This document shows, in pieces, positions 21,046 through 29,577 of a stretch of DNA of 64,000 nucleotides (positions are counted from its first letter, which is position 1; each line of letters opens with the position of its first letter). The position numbers and the translations under genes are program-made. The DNA lies in assembly GCA_011754535.1 (NCBI GenBank), contig JAAQVN010000001.1, positions 2,852,001 to 2,916,000 of the forward strand. The letters run 5' to 3'. The notes under the pieces are model-generated. The model did not search any database, was not told the origin of the DNA, and saw only the letters and a list, made by a program, of their open reading frames with translations. Source of the DNA: Enterobacter asburiae (lineage in GTDB: Bacteria > Pseudomonadota > Gammaproteobacteria > Enterobacterales > Enterobacteriaceae).

Positions 21046-21846
21046 ATGGAGATTACCACTCTTCAGATTGTGCTGGTGTTCATCGTCGCGTGTATTGCGG
21101 GTATGGAATCCGTACTTGATGAATTTCAGTTCCACCGCCCTCTGGTGGCCTGTACGTTGATTGGTGCCGTTTTGGGTGATATGAAAACCGGTATCATCAT
21201 CGGCGGTACGCTGGAAATGATCGCCCTCGGCTGGATGAACATCGGTGCTGCCGTTGCGCCCGATGCCGCGCTGGCCTCTATCATCTCAACCGTTCTGGTT
21301 ATTGCCGGTCATCAGAGTATCGGTGCAGGTATCGCCCTGGCCATTCCTCTGGCCGCAGCGGGCCAGGTGCTGACTATTATCGTGCGTACCATCACCGTTG
21401 CGTTCCAGCATGCGGCGGATAAGGCGGCCGAAAATGGCAACCTCACGGCACTCTCCTGGATCCACGTTTCGTCCCTGTTCCTGCAGGCGATGCGTATCGC
21501 GATCCCGGCGGTTATCGTTGCGATTTCTGTCGGCACAAGCGAAGTTCAGGGCATGCTGAATGCGATCCCTGAAGTGGTCACCAGCGGTCTGAACATCGCG
21601 GGTGGTATGATCGTCGTGGTGGGTTACGCAATGGTCATCAACATGATGCGCGCAGGCTACCTGATGCCGTTCTTCTACCTCGGCTTCGTCACCGCCGCCT
21701 TCACCAACTTCAACCTGGTTGCACTGGGTGTGATTGGTGCCGTGATGGCGATTCTCTACATCCAGCTCAGCCCGAAATATAACCGCGTTGCGGGTGCCCC
21801 AGCGCAGGCTGCTGGTAACAACGATCTCGATAACGAACTGGACTAA
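21046..21846 (+). CDS. manY: Mannose PTS EIIC component ManY
   Basis: A 266-residue membrane channel subunit of the mannose PTS. It is strongly hydrophobic with the family segments GAVLGDMKTGIIIGGTLEMIALGWMNIGAA near the N-terminus. Together with ManZ it forms the sugar pore, and in E. coli it also lets lambda DNA and some bacteriocins enter. Shine-Dalgarno AGGAG lies eight bases before the ATG. It is 3 bases from the GTG that opens the longer manZ frame. Confidence 0.97.
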   Translation: MEITTLQIVLVFIVACIAGMESVLDEFQFHRPLVACTLIGAVLGDMKTGIIIGGTLEMIALGWMNIGAAVAPDAALASIISTVLVIAGHQSIGAGIALAIPLAAAGQVLTIIVRTITVAFQHAADKAAENGNLTALSWIHVSSLFLQAMRIAIPAVIVAISVGTSEVQGMLNAIPEVVTSGLNIAGGMIVVVGYAMVINMMRAGYLMPFFYLGFVTAAFTNFNLVALGVIGAVMAILYIQLSPKYNRVAGAPAQAAGNNDLDNELD

Positions 21847-21858
21847 CAGGTGAGCGAA

Positions 21859-22710
21859 ATGGTTGATATGACAAAAACTACCACCGAGAAAAAACTCACT
21901 CCGGGTGATATTCGTGGCGTGTTCATCCGTTCTAACCTGTTTCAGGGTTCATGGAACTTCGAACGTATGCAGGCGCTGGGCTTCTGCTTCTCCATGGTAC
22001 CGGCGATCAAACGCCTGTATCCGGAAAACAACGAAGCGCGTCGTCAGGCGATTAAGCGTCACCTGGAATTCTTCAATACCCATCCTTACGTCGCGGCTCC
22101 TGTTCTGGGCGTGACGCTGGCGATGGAAGAGCAGCGTGCGAACGGCGCGGAGATTGACGATGGTGCCATCAACGGTATCAAAGTCGGTCTGATGGGTCCG
22201 CTGGCCGGCGTGGGCGACCCTATCTTCTGGGGTACCGTTCGCCCGGTATTCGCGGCGCTGGGTGCCGGGATCGCGATGAGCGGCAGCCTGCTCGGTCCTC
22301 TGCTGTTCTTCATCCTGTTCAACGCGGTGCGTCTGCTGACCCGTTACTACGGCGTGGCGTACGGCTACCGTAAGGGCGTGGACATCGTTAAGGATATGGG
22401 CGGCGGCTTCCTGCAGAAACTGACCGAGGGGGCGTCAATTCTCGGCCTGTTTGTGATGGGGGCGCTGGTTAACAAGTGGACGCACGTGAACATCCCGCTG
22501 GTGGTTTCGACCATCACCGGTCAGGATGGTCAGACCCGCGTCACCACCGTGCAGACGATTCTGGACCAGCTGATGCCTGGCCTGGTGCCGCTGCTGTTGA
22601 CCTTCGCCTGTATGTGGCTGCTGCGTAAGAAAGTGAACCCGCTGTGGATCATCGTTGGCTTCTTCGTCATCGGTATCGCGGGCTACGCTGTCGGCCTGCT
22701 GGGCCTGTAA
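21859..22710 (+). CDS. manZ: Mannose PTS EIID component ManZ
   Basis: A 283-residue membrane subunit that completes the mannose permease. The core GFCFSMVPAIKRLYP and GVGDPIFWGTVRP is family-typical. The ATG at 21859 is preferred: AGGTGA lies ahead at suitable spacing and the length equals E. coli ManZ. A GTG at 21850 would add three residues. A terminator follows 14 bases after the stop. Confidence 0.96.
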   Translation: MVDMTKTTTEKKLTPGDIRGVFIRSNLFQGSWNFERMQALGFCFSMVPAIKRLYPENNEARRQAIKRHLEFFNTHPYVAAPVLGVTLAMEEQRANGAEIDDGAINGIKVGLMGPLAGVGDPIFWGTVRPVFAALGAGIAMSGSLLGPLLFFILFNAVRLLTRYYGVAYGYRKGVDIVKDMGGGFLQKLTEGASILGLFVMGALVNKWTHVNIPLVVSTITGQDGQTRVTTVQTILDQLMPGLVPLLLTFACMWLLRKKVNPLWIIVGFFVIGIAGYAVGLLGL

Positions 22711-22724
22711 GACACTGCGTTATC

Positions 22725-22751
22725 GACCGGGGGCTTGCCCCCGGTCTTTTT
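22725..22751 (+). terminator. Terminator after manXYZ
   Basis: A GC-rich stem (gaccggggg / cccccggtc) with loop CTTG is followed by TTTTT. Confidence 0.9.
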
Positions 22752-22764
22752 ATCCGGAGGATGA

Positions 22765-23223
22765 ATGACTGTTACGGACATCGTACTGGTTTTATTTATT
22801 GTTGCCCTTCTGGCTTACGCGATCTATGACGAGTTCATAATGCCTCGCCGCCACGGCGAGACGCTGCTGTCCCTTCCCCTCTTGCGCCGAGGACGCATTG
22901 ATGCGTTTATCTTCGCGGGCTTGGTGGTCATTCTGATATACAATAACGTGACCAGCCACGGTGCAATATTAACCACATGGTTATTATGTGCGCTGGCATT
23001 AATGGCGATTTACCTTTTCTGGATCCGCTCGCCAAAACTCATTTTTAAAAAACACGGATTCTTCTTCGCCAACATATGGATAGAATATAACCGTATTAAA
23101 GAGATGAATTTATCCGAAGACGGCGTGTTAGTGATGCAATTAGAACAACGCCGCCTGCTCATCCGGGTCAAAAATATTGATGACCTTGAAAAAATCTACA
23201 ACTTACTCGTTAAAACTCAATGA
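22765..23223 (+). CDS. yobD: UPF0266 membrane protein YobD
   Basis: A 152-residue inner-membrane protein of unknown function. About three hydrophobic segments (residues 5-22, 45-62 and 68-86) precede a hydrophilic C-terminal domain. Sequence and length match E. coli YobD, which also lies between manZ and mntP. Shine-Dalgarno GGAGG lies four bases before the ATG. The manXYZ terminator lies just upstream, so it may be read only by readthrough or from its own promoter. Confidence 0.93.
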   Translation: MTVTDIVLVLFIVALLAYAIYDEFIMPRRHGETLLSLPLLRRGRIDAFIFAGLVVILIYNNVTSHGAILTTWLLCALALMAIYLFWIRSPKLIFKKHGFFFANIWIEYNRIKEMNLSEDGVLVMQLEQRRLLIRVKNIDDLEKIYNLLVKTQ

Positions 23224-23271
23224 GTTATTATTATAACCTCGGCTATATATTGTGATATTCTTTCGCAAAGA

Positions 23272-23289
23272 ATATAGCCGTTGCTATAT
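23272..23289. promoter_or_regulatory. MntR-type operator upstream of mntP
   Basis: The 18-mer ATATAGCCGTTGCTATAT is a perfect palindrome of 7-bp arms around a 4-bp centre and fits the enterobacterial MntR box (ATAGC-N4-GCTAT). MntR activates mntP in E. coli. A second half-element, GGCTATATA at 23241, pairs with the left arm to form a larger inverted repeat just after yobD. Confidence 0.75.
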
Positions 23290-23339
23290 CTTCCCTCCTC
23301 ATTGACTTATATTTATTAACGATATTTTCACGCATAAAT

Positions 23340-23358
23340 CTAAATGAAAATCGTTATC
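23340..23358. promoter_or_regulatory. Fur box upstream of mntP
   Basis: CTAAATGAAAATCGTTATC matches the 19-bp Fur consensus at 14 positions, including the complete right arm apart from one base. It lies between the MntR-type box and the riboswitch leader. E. coli mntP (yebN) has been linked to Fur control. Confidence 0.55.
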
Positions 23359-23420
23359 AAAAAGGCGAATAAATTAAGCCTTTATCATTGTTGTTTTATA
23401 TTCTCAAAATATGTTAAGGT

Positions 23421-23622
23421 TGCGCCCGTCGTTGGGGAGTAGCCGATTTCCTGCACGCAGGAAATGTACGTGTCAACATACTCGTTGAAAAACGTGGCGC
23501 GTACGGATCGCTTTCAGCACACTTACCGTGCAAAAGGGATCAGGCGAGACCATAGATACATCAACTGCTGTTTACTGGGGGCAGTGATGTGTCATATGGA
23601 TATCCCCGGTCTGGACGCTCTT
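23421..23622 (+). ncRNA. yybP-ykoY manganese riboswitch leader of mntP
   Basis: The leader has the hallmarks of the yybP-ykoY family: GGGGAGTAG at 23434-23442 and GCGAGACCAT at 23544-23553, with paired arms between (for example cctgcacgcagg at about 23450-23461). The aptamer should end near 23556. Downstream a hairpin catcaactgct / ggcagtgatg (about 23558-23591) forms the likely expression platform. Mn(II) binding is expected to increase mntP expression, as in E. coli. Exact 5' end not determined. Confidence 0.88.
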
Positions 23623-24189
23623 ATGAACATCTCCGCTACGATCCTTCTCGCTTTTGGCATGTCCATGGACGCATTTGCGGCTTCCATCGGCAAAGGCGCC
23701 ACGCTTCACAAACCTAAATTCTCAGAAGCTCTGCGCACCGGTCTGATCTTTGGTGCCATCGAAACGCTGACGCCGCTCATTGGCTGGGGTTTGGGCATGC
23801 TCGCCAGCCAGTTCGTGCTGGAGTGGAACCACTGGATTGCGTTCGTCCTGCTGGTATTTCTCGGTGGCCGAATGGTGATTGAAGGTTTTCGCGGGAATGA
23901 TGATGAAGATGAAGCACCGCTGCACCGCCACGGTTTCTGGCTGCTGGTCACTACGGCAATTGCCACCAGCCTGGACGCCATGGCCGTCGGGGTGGGTCTG
24001 GCGTTCCTGCAGGTCAATATTATCGCCACCGCGCTGGCCATCGGCTGTGCAACGTTGATTATGTCCACGCTGGGCATGATGGTTGGACGGTTTATCGGCC
24101 CGCTGCTGGGTAAACGCGCCGAGATCTTAGGCGGTATTGTGCTGATCGGCATTGGTGCCCAGATCCTCTGGGCACACTTCGCGCCTTAA
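23623..24189 (+). CDS. mntP: Manganese exporter MntP
   Basis: A 188-residue inner-membrane Mn(II) efflux protein with six helices in two related halves. The paired acidic motifs [16 protein letters not shown] (near residue 15) and [13 protein letters not shown] (near 115) are those needed for export in E. coli MntP. The ATG at 23623 gives the family N-terminus [12 protein letters not shown]; the frame upstream to 23464 is the riboswitch leader, not protein. No strong Shine-Dalgarno is visible, in keeping with translational control. The stop codon overlaps that of rlmA. Confidence 0.96.
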   Translation: MNISATILLAFGMSMDAFAASIGKGATLHKPKFSEALRTGLIFGAIETLTPLIGWGLGMLASQFVLEWNHWIAFVLLVFLGGRMVIEGFRGNDDEDEAPLHRHGFWLLVTTAIATSLDAMAVGVGLAFLQVNIIATALAIGCATLIMSTLGMMVGRFIGPLLGKRAEILGGIVLIGIGAQILWAHFAP

Positions 24190-25001
24190 GCGTCGCGCTG
24201 CCAGACGTGGATACTGAAATCCGTCTGGCAGCCAAACGTCGTTCGAGCCGCTAACGCATCCCATACTTCCGGTTTTGCCCGCCACGCGAACGGCGTCATT
24301 TGCAGCAGGGCTACCGCCTCTTCACCGTTTAAATTCATTTCATACGCCACTGACTGCTCCTGCTTCAGCGTAAAGCCTGTCAGCTGTTCAGAGTGCGGGG
24401 CATGCAGACGCACCTCGTCGTAAATGAGCCCTTTCAGCTCCATCAGGTGACGCGGGCCCGGCGTGACGGTTATCACCCAGCCTCCGGGCTTCACCACGCG
24501 CGCCAGCTCTTCTGCTTTACACGGCGCGTAAATGCGGATAACGGCGTCCATACTGACATCCTCAAACGGCAGCCGGTGGCTGGATGCCACACAGAACGTC
24601 ACGCCAGCGTAACGTTTAGCCGCCGCGCGGATCGCCACTTTCGACACGTCGAGACCGAATGTCACGGCCCCCTTTTCACGCACCACATCCGCAAACCGTG
24701 CGGTGTAGTACCCTTCCCCGCAGCCGATATCAAGCATGGCGGACGCCGAATCAGGCAACATGTCATTCAGCATCTGCGCTACCGTTTCCCGCAGCGGCAG
24801 ATAGTGTCCGGCATCGAGAAACGCCCTGCGAGCCTGCATCATCTCTGCGCTATCGCCCGGATCGCGGGAGCGCTTGTGCTGCACCGGAAGAAGATTCACA
24901 TACCCTTCTTTCGCCATATCAAACTGGTGTCCCTGCGGACAGGCATAACTTTTATCTGAGCGCGTCAGGGACGCGTGGCAAAGGGGACAGCTGAAGGACA
25001 T
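24186..25001 (-). CDS. rlmA: 23S rRNA (guanine745-N1)-methyltransferase RlmA
   Basis: A 271-residue S-adenosylmethionine methyltransferase acting on G745 of 23S rRNA. An N-terminal zinc site is formed by CPLCHASL (Cys5, Cys8) and the CPQGH segment (Cys and His about 21-25). Methyltransferase motif I is [13 protein letters not shown]. Its 3' end shares TTAA with the mntP stop, a 4-base convergent overlap also seen in E. coli. Confidence 0.95.
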   Translation of the reverse strand: MSFSCPLCHASLTRSDKSYACPQGHQFDMAKEGYVNLLPVQHKRSRDPGDSAEMMQARRAFLDAGHYLPLRETVAQMLNDMLPDSASAMLDIGCGEGYYTARFADVVREKGAVTFGLDVSKVAIRAAAKRYAGVTFCVASSHRLPFEDVSMDAVIRIYAPCKAEELARVVKPGGWVITVTPGPRHLMELKGLIYDEVRLHAPHSEQLTGFTLKQEQSVAYEMNLNGEEAVALLQMTPFAWRAKPEVWDALAARTTFGCQTDFSIHVWQRDA

Positions 25002-25068
25002 GACAACTCCGGGAGATAAACCAAAGGGCGAAGTGTACCGCTATTCGCCCCGCTATAAAACGGCTGGA

Positions 25069-26787
25069 TTACCGCATCACGATAAGGTGGTCAGAACCGG
25101 CAGGCAGCCCGTCAGGCTTCACGTTCTCCAGGCGCAGAACGTTGCCCATAATTTCGCTGAAGACCGGTGCGGAAACTGCCCCGCCATAGTAGGCCCCGTT
25201 TTGAGGATCGTTAATCACCACCACCAGGGCAAAACGCGGGTCGCTGGCAGGCGCAACCCCCGCGGTATAGGCGACGTATTTATCGACATATTTGCCGCTA
25301 TCATCAATTTTCTTCGCCGTCCCGGTCTTCACCGCCACGCGATAGTCGCGAACGGCGGCCTTAACGCCCCCGCCGCCGGGCAGCGCAACGCTCTCCATCA
25401 TGTGCTCCACCTCGTGCGCGATCTCTTCCGGCATGACGCGGTGTCCGATAACGGGGGGATCGATGCGGGTGATGGAAAGTGGACGCTCAAGCCCGAAGCC
25501 GCCAATCGTCGCGTAGACGTGGGCCAGCTGAAGCGGCGTGACCATAAGGCCGTAGCCAAAGGCAAAGGTCGCGCGGTCGAGCTGGCTCCAGTATTTACGC
25601 TGTGGCAGCAGCCCCGCGCTCTCACCCGTTAGGCCAAGCCCCGTGTTGGTACCAAAACCAAAGTTTCGATAGGTATCAATCAGATGCTGAACAGGCATCG
25701 CCAGCGAGAGCCGGGATACGCCGGTGTCGCTCGATTTTTGCAGGATCCCGGTCATGGTCAGCTCAGGATAATAACCCACGTCGCGGATACGATGCCCGTC
25801 AAGGGTATACGGGTGGGTATCAATAACGCTGTCCGGCTGGACCAGCCCCTGCTGCAGGGCCGTCATCAGCACCAGCGGCTTGACGGTCGAACCAGGCTCG
25901 AACGTATCGCTGATCGCGCGGTTGCGAAAATCGTTTATCGTCGCGCCTTCCCGGTTATTGGGGTTGAAATCAGGATAGCTCGCCATGGCGAGTATTTCCC
26001 CGGTGGGGATATTGATTAACACGGAGGCCCCTGACTCGGCCTTATTCCAGGCGACGGCATTATCCAGCGCGTCTTCGGTAATGGTTTGCAGCCGCTCGTC
26101 AATGCTCAACTGGATGTTATGCGCCGGCGTGGGCGCCACTTCCGTCAGGTTTTCAACCACGCGCCCGTAGCGATCCTCCCTTACCTGTCGGATACCCGCT
26201 TTTCCCGTTAGCTGCGCATTGAAGCTTTTTTCCACCCCTTCAATGCCCTGTCCGTCAATATTGGTGAAGCCAATCAGATTTGCCGCCACGTGGCCTGCCG
26301 GGTAAAAACGGCGGGATTCATCGCGTAAATTAATGCCGGGCAAATTGAGTTTATCAATCCACTTTGCCTGTGCTGGATCGACCTGACGCGCCAGGTAGAT
26401 GAAGCGGCCCTGGGGATTAGCTTTAATTCGCGAAGCAAGCGTGTTCAGTGAGAGATGCAGCGCATTTGCCAGCGCCTGCCAGCGTTCATCAAAACCGACG
26501 CCCCCTTTCGCCCGCACGGTTTTAGGATCGGCCCAAACGGCCCGGACAGGCACGCTGACCGCCAGGGGTCGCCCTTCGCGATCCATAATCATCCCACGCG
26601 GTGCATCAATCGCCAGCTGACGGAGGGATCGCATATCTTCCTGCTTCACCAGATTGTCGGGTTTAATGATTTGTAGCCAGGCAACGCGGCCAAGTAAGAA
26701 GGCCAGACTGCAGAAAATAGCGAAACAGAGCAGCGCAAAACGCGCCGGCGTGAAATTGCCAGCGGTTATTATCAATTTCTTCTTCAC
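25069..26787 (-). CDS. FtsI/PBP3 paralogue, division transpeptidase like Salmonella PBP3SAL
   Basis: A class B penicillin-binding protein of 572 residues outside the mra/dcw cluster, so a second FtsI-type transpeptidase. One membrane anchor (about 17-35), a pedestal domain, then the transpeptidase with STVK (about 300-303, catalytic Ser), SSD (about 352-354) where E. coli FtsI has SSN, and KTGT (about 487-490). Salmonella PBP3SAL, used for septation in acidic conditions, is reported at the same rlmA-cspC site. The start is uncertain: GTG at 26787 gives MKKKLIITAGN; a TTG at 26811 adds eight residues. It could serve a specialised growth condition; not tested here. Confidence 0.9.
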   Translation of the reverse strand: MKKKLIITAGNFTPARFALLCFAIFCSLAFLLGRVAWLQIIKPDNLVKQEDMRSLRQLAIDAPRGMIMDREGRPLAVSVPVRAVWADPKTVRAKGGVGFDERWQALANALHLSLNTLASRIKANPQGRFIYLARQVDPAQAKWIDKLNLPGINLRDESRRFYPAGHVAANLIGFTNIDGQGIEGVEKSFNAQLTGKAGIRQVREDRYGRVVENLTEVAPTPAHNIQLSIDERLQTITEDALDNAVAWNKAESGASVLINIPTGEILAMASYPDFNPNNREGATINDFRNRAISDTFEPGSTVKPLVLMTALQQGLVQPDSVIDTHPYTLDGHRIRDVGYYPELTMTGILQKSSDTGVSRLSLAMPVQHLIDTYRNFGFGTNTGLGLTGESAGLLPQRKYWSQLDRATFAFGYGLMVTPLQLAHVYATIGGFGLERPLSITRIDPPVIGHRVMPEEIAHEVEHMMESVALPGGGGVKAAVRDYRVAVKTGTAKKIDDSGKYVDKYVAYTAGVAPASDPRFALVVVINDPQNGAYYGGAVSAPVFSEIMGNVLRLENVKPDGLPAGSDHLIVMR

Positions 26788-26930
26788 CTGAACCCCAGGA
26801 CTGTTAAACAACGCCCTGATTTAACGAGAAAAGATGCGCTTTGGGAGGCGAAACTGTGCTACTAACCTCGCAGCTTTGCAACAAGTTGCTAACAAGGCCG
26901 GAGATTGCAATATTTTGAAAGAAAGGGAAT

Positions 26931-26959
26931 AAAAAAGCCCCGCATGATGCGAGGCTTTA
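26931..26959 (-). terminator. Terminator after yobF-cspC
   Basis: On the minus strand, aaagcctcgc-atcat-gcggggcttt is followed by TTTTTT, 46 bases downstream of the cspC stop. Confidence 0.87.
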
Positions 26960-27004
26960 TGTCTGAGATTGAAGCGCTATGCGCCCCAGTCAGCAGCGGT
27001 TCGA

Positions 27005-27214
27005 TCAGATAGCAGTTACGTTAACTGCAGCTGGGCCTTTCTGGCCGTCCTGAATTTCGAACTCAACGTTCTGGCCTTCAGCCAGAGTTTTGAAGCCGTT
27101 ACCCTGGATTGCAGAGAAGTGTACGAACACGTCTTTGCTGCCGTCAGCAGGAGTAATGAAACCAAAACCTTTAGACTCGTTGAACCACTTAACTTGACCT
27201 TTAATCTTTGCCAT
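27005..27214 (-). CDS. cspC: Cold shock-like protein CspC
   Basis: A 69-residue RNA chaperone/antiterminator that binds single-stranded RNA and DNA. The RNA-binding motifs KGFGFI and VFVHF are intact. The sequence appears identical to E. coli CspC and differs from CspE (GQVKWF, not GNVKWF; C-terminus VNVTAI). Shine-Dalgarno AAGGAA lies ten bases ahead of the ATG. It is the second gene of the yobF-cspC unit. Confidence 0.97.
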
Positions 27215-27240
27215 TTTGCAAAATTCCTTAGAGTGTTTTC

Positions 27241-27372
27241 TTAGCCCGCAGGCATTAACTGAGATAAAACTGAGACATTACTGCATGAGGCACTAATATA
27301 AGGTTCGGCAGAGAAGCGGTATTCAACGACAACGTGTTTACTCAGGACTTCTTTACTGAAAATGCCACACAT
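27241..27372 (-). CDS. yobF: Small stress-response protein YobF
   Basis: A 43-residue reading frame read directly on the minus strand: it begins [20 protein letters not shown] and ends LSQLMPAG, closely matching E. coli YobF (47 residues). The stop lies 26 bases before cspC, as in the E. coli yobF-cspC operon. YobF accumulates after heat and other stress in E. coli; its function is unknown. The end of the protein differs slightly from E. coli. Confidence 0.9.
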
Positions 27373-27896
27373 AAACAGAACTGTACCTCGTTTGACCCAA
27401 AACGTGTTATCACACACTATGTTTAATATGGCAAGCCATTTTTAAACATGTCTCGATCCGCCGCACAAATTCGAACACTGTCTGTAAGGATTTGCACAAT
27501 TATGCGCTTCACAAACAGACGGCTTTACTCCCTTACACAGACTCAACGCTGCTTGCGCAACCGCTGTAATCTAAGACTTTTTTAACATAGCTCAATCATT
27601 ACAATGCGTCCAGCAGACGGGAAAAGAAATCTTCGGCGTTGATTGAGTTAGAACAAATTGTGAAAACTTATGCTTAAATCATTGTAACGTGACCGTATTG
27701 TTTCAGGCAAAAACGATGTTAATAAACCACGACCCGCTGTATTAAAATGCACCAGATAATAAACAGGATTATGCACCAAAATAATGAAATTTTTATGACT
27801 CTGCATCAAAACAAGGCAAGCAAAACGTTTCGATAAAAATAAAACATTCCTGACAACGAATACATACACAATATATGCAACAATGCATCGCTTCGT
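27373..27896. other. Long AT-rich non-coding region upstream of yobF
   Basis: A 524-base gap between yobF and the RomA-like gene. It is clearly more AT-rich than its surroundings. It should contain the yobF-cspC promoter and a long leader. A short hairpin with T run (atggc-aa-gccattttt, about 27428-27443) is oriented for plus-strand termination. A 73-codon minus-strand frame at 27648-27869 is low-complexity and lacks a convincing start signal. No known RNA family recognised. Confidence 0.5.
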
Positions 27897-28892
27897 TTAT
27901 AAGGGTAAATATTCGCCAATTTTCAGTATCCTGAAAGGATTATTAACTGACGCTACATTATCCAGCACGTCAGTTAATTCTTTTATCGGGTCATCCAGCG
28001 CTTCATCTGCCAGTTCAAACACGCCCCAGTGAACAGGGAACGCCAGAGGGCAACCTAGCTGCTGCCACAGCGCAACGGCAGACTGGGGATCCATATGGTG
28101 TACCGCCATAAACCATCGCGGGGCATAGGCACCAACGGGCAATGCTGCCACATCAATCTGCCCCAGACGTTCCGGTATCAACAGCAGCTCAGGCGAATAG
28201 CCGGTATCGCCGCTAAACCAGAACCGGTGATGTCGCCCTTCAAAGACCCAGCCGCACCATAATGAGCGATTGCGGTTCCAGAGCGTGCGCATACTCCAGT
28301 GCTGCGCCGGTACGGCTGACAATGTCATCCCCTGCCAGGTAAAACTCTGCCACCAGTCGAGCTCAACCACCTGTTTTGCACCCCGGCGACGAAACCAGCC
28401 GCCCAGACCTAAAGGAACAAATATACTGACGTCGGGAAAGCGTTTGAGAATGTGGCGAATTGTGAGTTCATCAAGATGATCGTAATGATTATGCGAGATG
28501 ACGACTGCGTCAAGTTGGTGCAGTTGATCGACAGACAGTGCCGGAGGCGTTTTACGCTGCGGCCCTAAGAAAGGGAGCGGAGAAGCGCGCCGTGAAAAAA
28601 CGGGATCGGTAAGAAGGATATTGCCGTCCAGCTGCAGCAGTATGCTCGCATGTCCGAGCCACCACGCCCCATCCCCTTGTGGTTGCTGAAGATTGGCCGG
28701 TTGCCACCACTGCCGGATAAAGTCATCGTAACCGAGGGCGGGCGGCTTCGGCAGGCCGGCTTCTTTACGTTCTTTGCGCCAGCGGTCAAGGTCGCCGGGC
28801 TGGTGTCCTGCAGAAGTCGTATTACGAAAACCGTTTGGGGTGTGATGTTTTAGGGAGGGGTCATACCAGGGATTTTTCCAGACCACAGCCAC
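27897..28892 (-). CDS. MBL-fold metallo-hydrolase, RomA / NAPE-PLD-like
   Basis: A 331-residue metallo-beta-lactamase-fold protein. The metal-binding motif is SHNHYDHLD (about residues 132-140); a further LGH/ASILL strand precedes it, FSGDTGYSPE supplies the third motif and FPVHWGVFEL the late histidine. The overall layout (N-terminal segment about 80 residues, TDPVFSRRASPLPFLGP) is that of the YtnP/RomA/NAPE-phospholipase D group. RomA in Enterobacter and Klebsiella lies beside ramA; this copy is at another locus, so it is probably a paralogue. Substrate unknown; no signal peptide. E. coli K-12 has no gene here. Confidence 0.85.
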   Translation of the reverse strand: MAVVWKNPWYDPSLKHHTPNGFRNTTSAGHQPGDLDRWRKERKEAGLPKPPALGYDDFIRQWWQPANLQQPQGDGAWWLGHASILLQLDGNILLTDPVFSRRASPLPFLGPQRKTPPALSVDQLHQLDAVVISHNHYDHLDELTIRHILKRFPDVSIFVPLGLGGWFRRRGAKQVVELDWWQSFTWQGMTLSAVPAQHWSMRTLWNRNRSLWCGWVFEGRHHRFWFSGDTGYSPELLLIPERLGQIDVAALPVGAYAPRWFMAVHHMDPQSAVALWQQLGCPLAFPVHWGVFELADEALDDPIKELTDVLDNVASVNNPFRILKIGEYLPL

Positions 28893-28909
28893 CTCCCGGA
28901 ATGATACGA

Positions 28910-29200
28910 TTAGCGCTCAGCAACCAGGCGGATAAAATCGTCTTGGTCGTTGTTCTCTTCAGCGACCGCCTCTTTTGGCACGTATTTCTCTTCCGGCTCG
29001 TTAGCCTCGCACAGACGACGCAACAGCGCATTCTGTCGCTTTTGCTGCTCAAGCAGCGCTTCCAGCAGTTCGATCTGCTCATTAGTACGTGAACTGGCAC
29101 GGTTTACGAAAAACCAAATGACCAGCCCCACCAGCAGAACAACCAAAGAGATCGTCAGGGATGCCATATTTAGCAGCCCTGAATTCAGTAACTCACCCAT
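28910..29200 (-). CDS. yebO: YebO family membrane protein
   Basis: A 96-residue protein with one membrane helix (about residues 14-32) and a charged, probably coiled-coil cytoplasmic part (RTNEQIELLEALLEQQKRQNALLRRL), ending DFIRLVAER. Length and sequence match E. coli YebO. Function unknown. It lies between mgrB upstream and the RomA-like gene downstream on the same strand. Confidence 0.93.
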   Translation of the reverse strand: MGELLNSGLLNMASLTISLVVLLVGLVIWFFVNRASSRTNEQIELLEALLEQQKRQNALLRRLCEANEPEEKYVPKEAVAEENNDQDDFIRLVAER

Positions 29201-29274
29201 TTCACCACCTCAATAAAAGCGTCTATTTTACCACTGGCGCGAAGGAAGGAAATCACCTGAAGAAAAAATGCGTG

Positions 29275-29418
29275 CTACCACGGAATAAACTTATTGATTG
29301 CGCAAACGCCGCTAAAAAACTGTACATCCTGATCGCACATCACGTTGATAGTCTGCGTCCATAACACCACGCACGCTATCAGCACGATAATCAGAATCAC
29401 CCAGCGTATTTTTTTCAC
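29275..29418 (-). CDS. mgrB: PhoP/PhoQ feedback regulator MgrB
   Basis: A 47-residue inner-membrane peptide read directly from the minus strand. It starts at GTG 29418 ([20 protein letters not shown]), has one membrane helix (about 6-24) and a periplasmic tail with the paired cysteines in [22 protein letters not shown], followed by TAG. MgrB inhibits the sensor PhoQ; loss of MgrB causes polymyxin resistance in Klebsiella and relatives. The gene is complete, with no insertion or early stop. GGAG lies nine bases ahead of the start. One TGTTTA half of a PhoP box is visible at 29468-29473; the second repeat is not obvious. Confidence 0.95.
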   Translation of the reverse strand: MKKIRWVILIIVLIACVVLWTQTINVMCDQDVQFFSGVCAINKFIPW

Positions 29419-29577
29419 TCCACACTCCGTTTAAAGACCTGATGCAACCAGGTTATCACGGTTATCTTAAACAAGGACTAACTGTAGCGCCATCAGGCTC
29501 TTTTCAGAATCCTGCACTTGTTTCATTACGTAAACCGTTTAGTCTGGCATTATGATAACAATGAAAAAGAGGTAATA

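Noticed and set aside
23464..23622. N-terminal extension of mntP
   Set aside because: This sequence is the yybP-ykoY riboswitch leader; the conserved protein starts at 23623.
27648..27869. 73-codon minus-strand frame upstream of yobF
   Set aside because: AT-rich, no Shine-Dalgarno and no family pattern; treated as non-coding.
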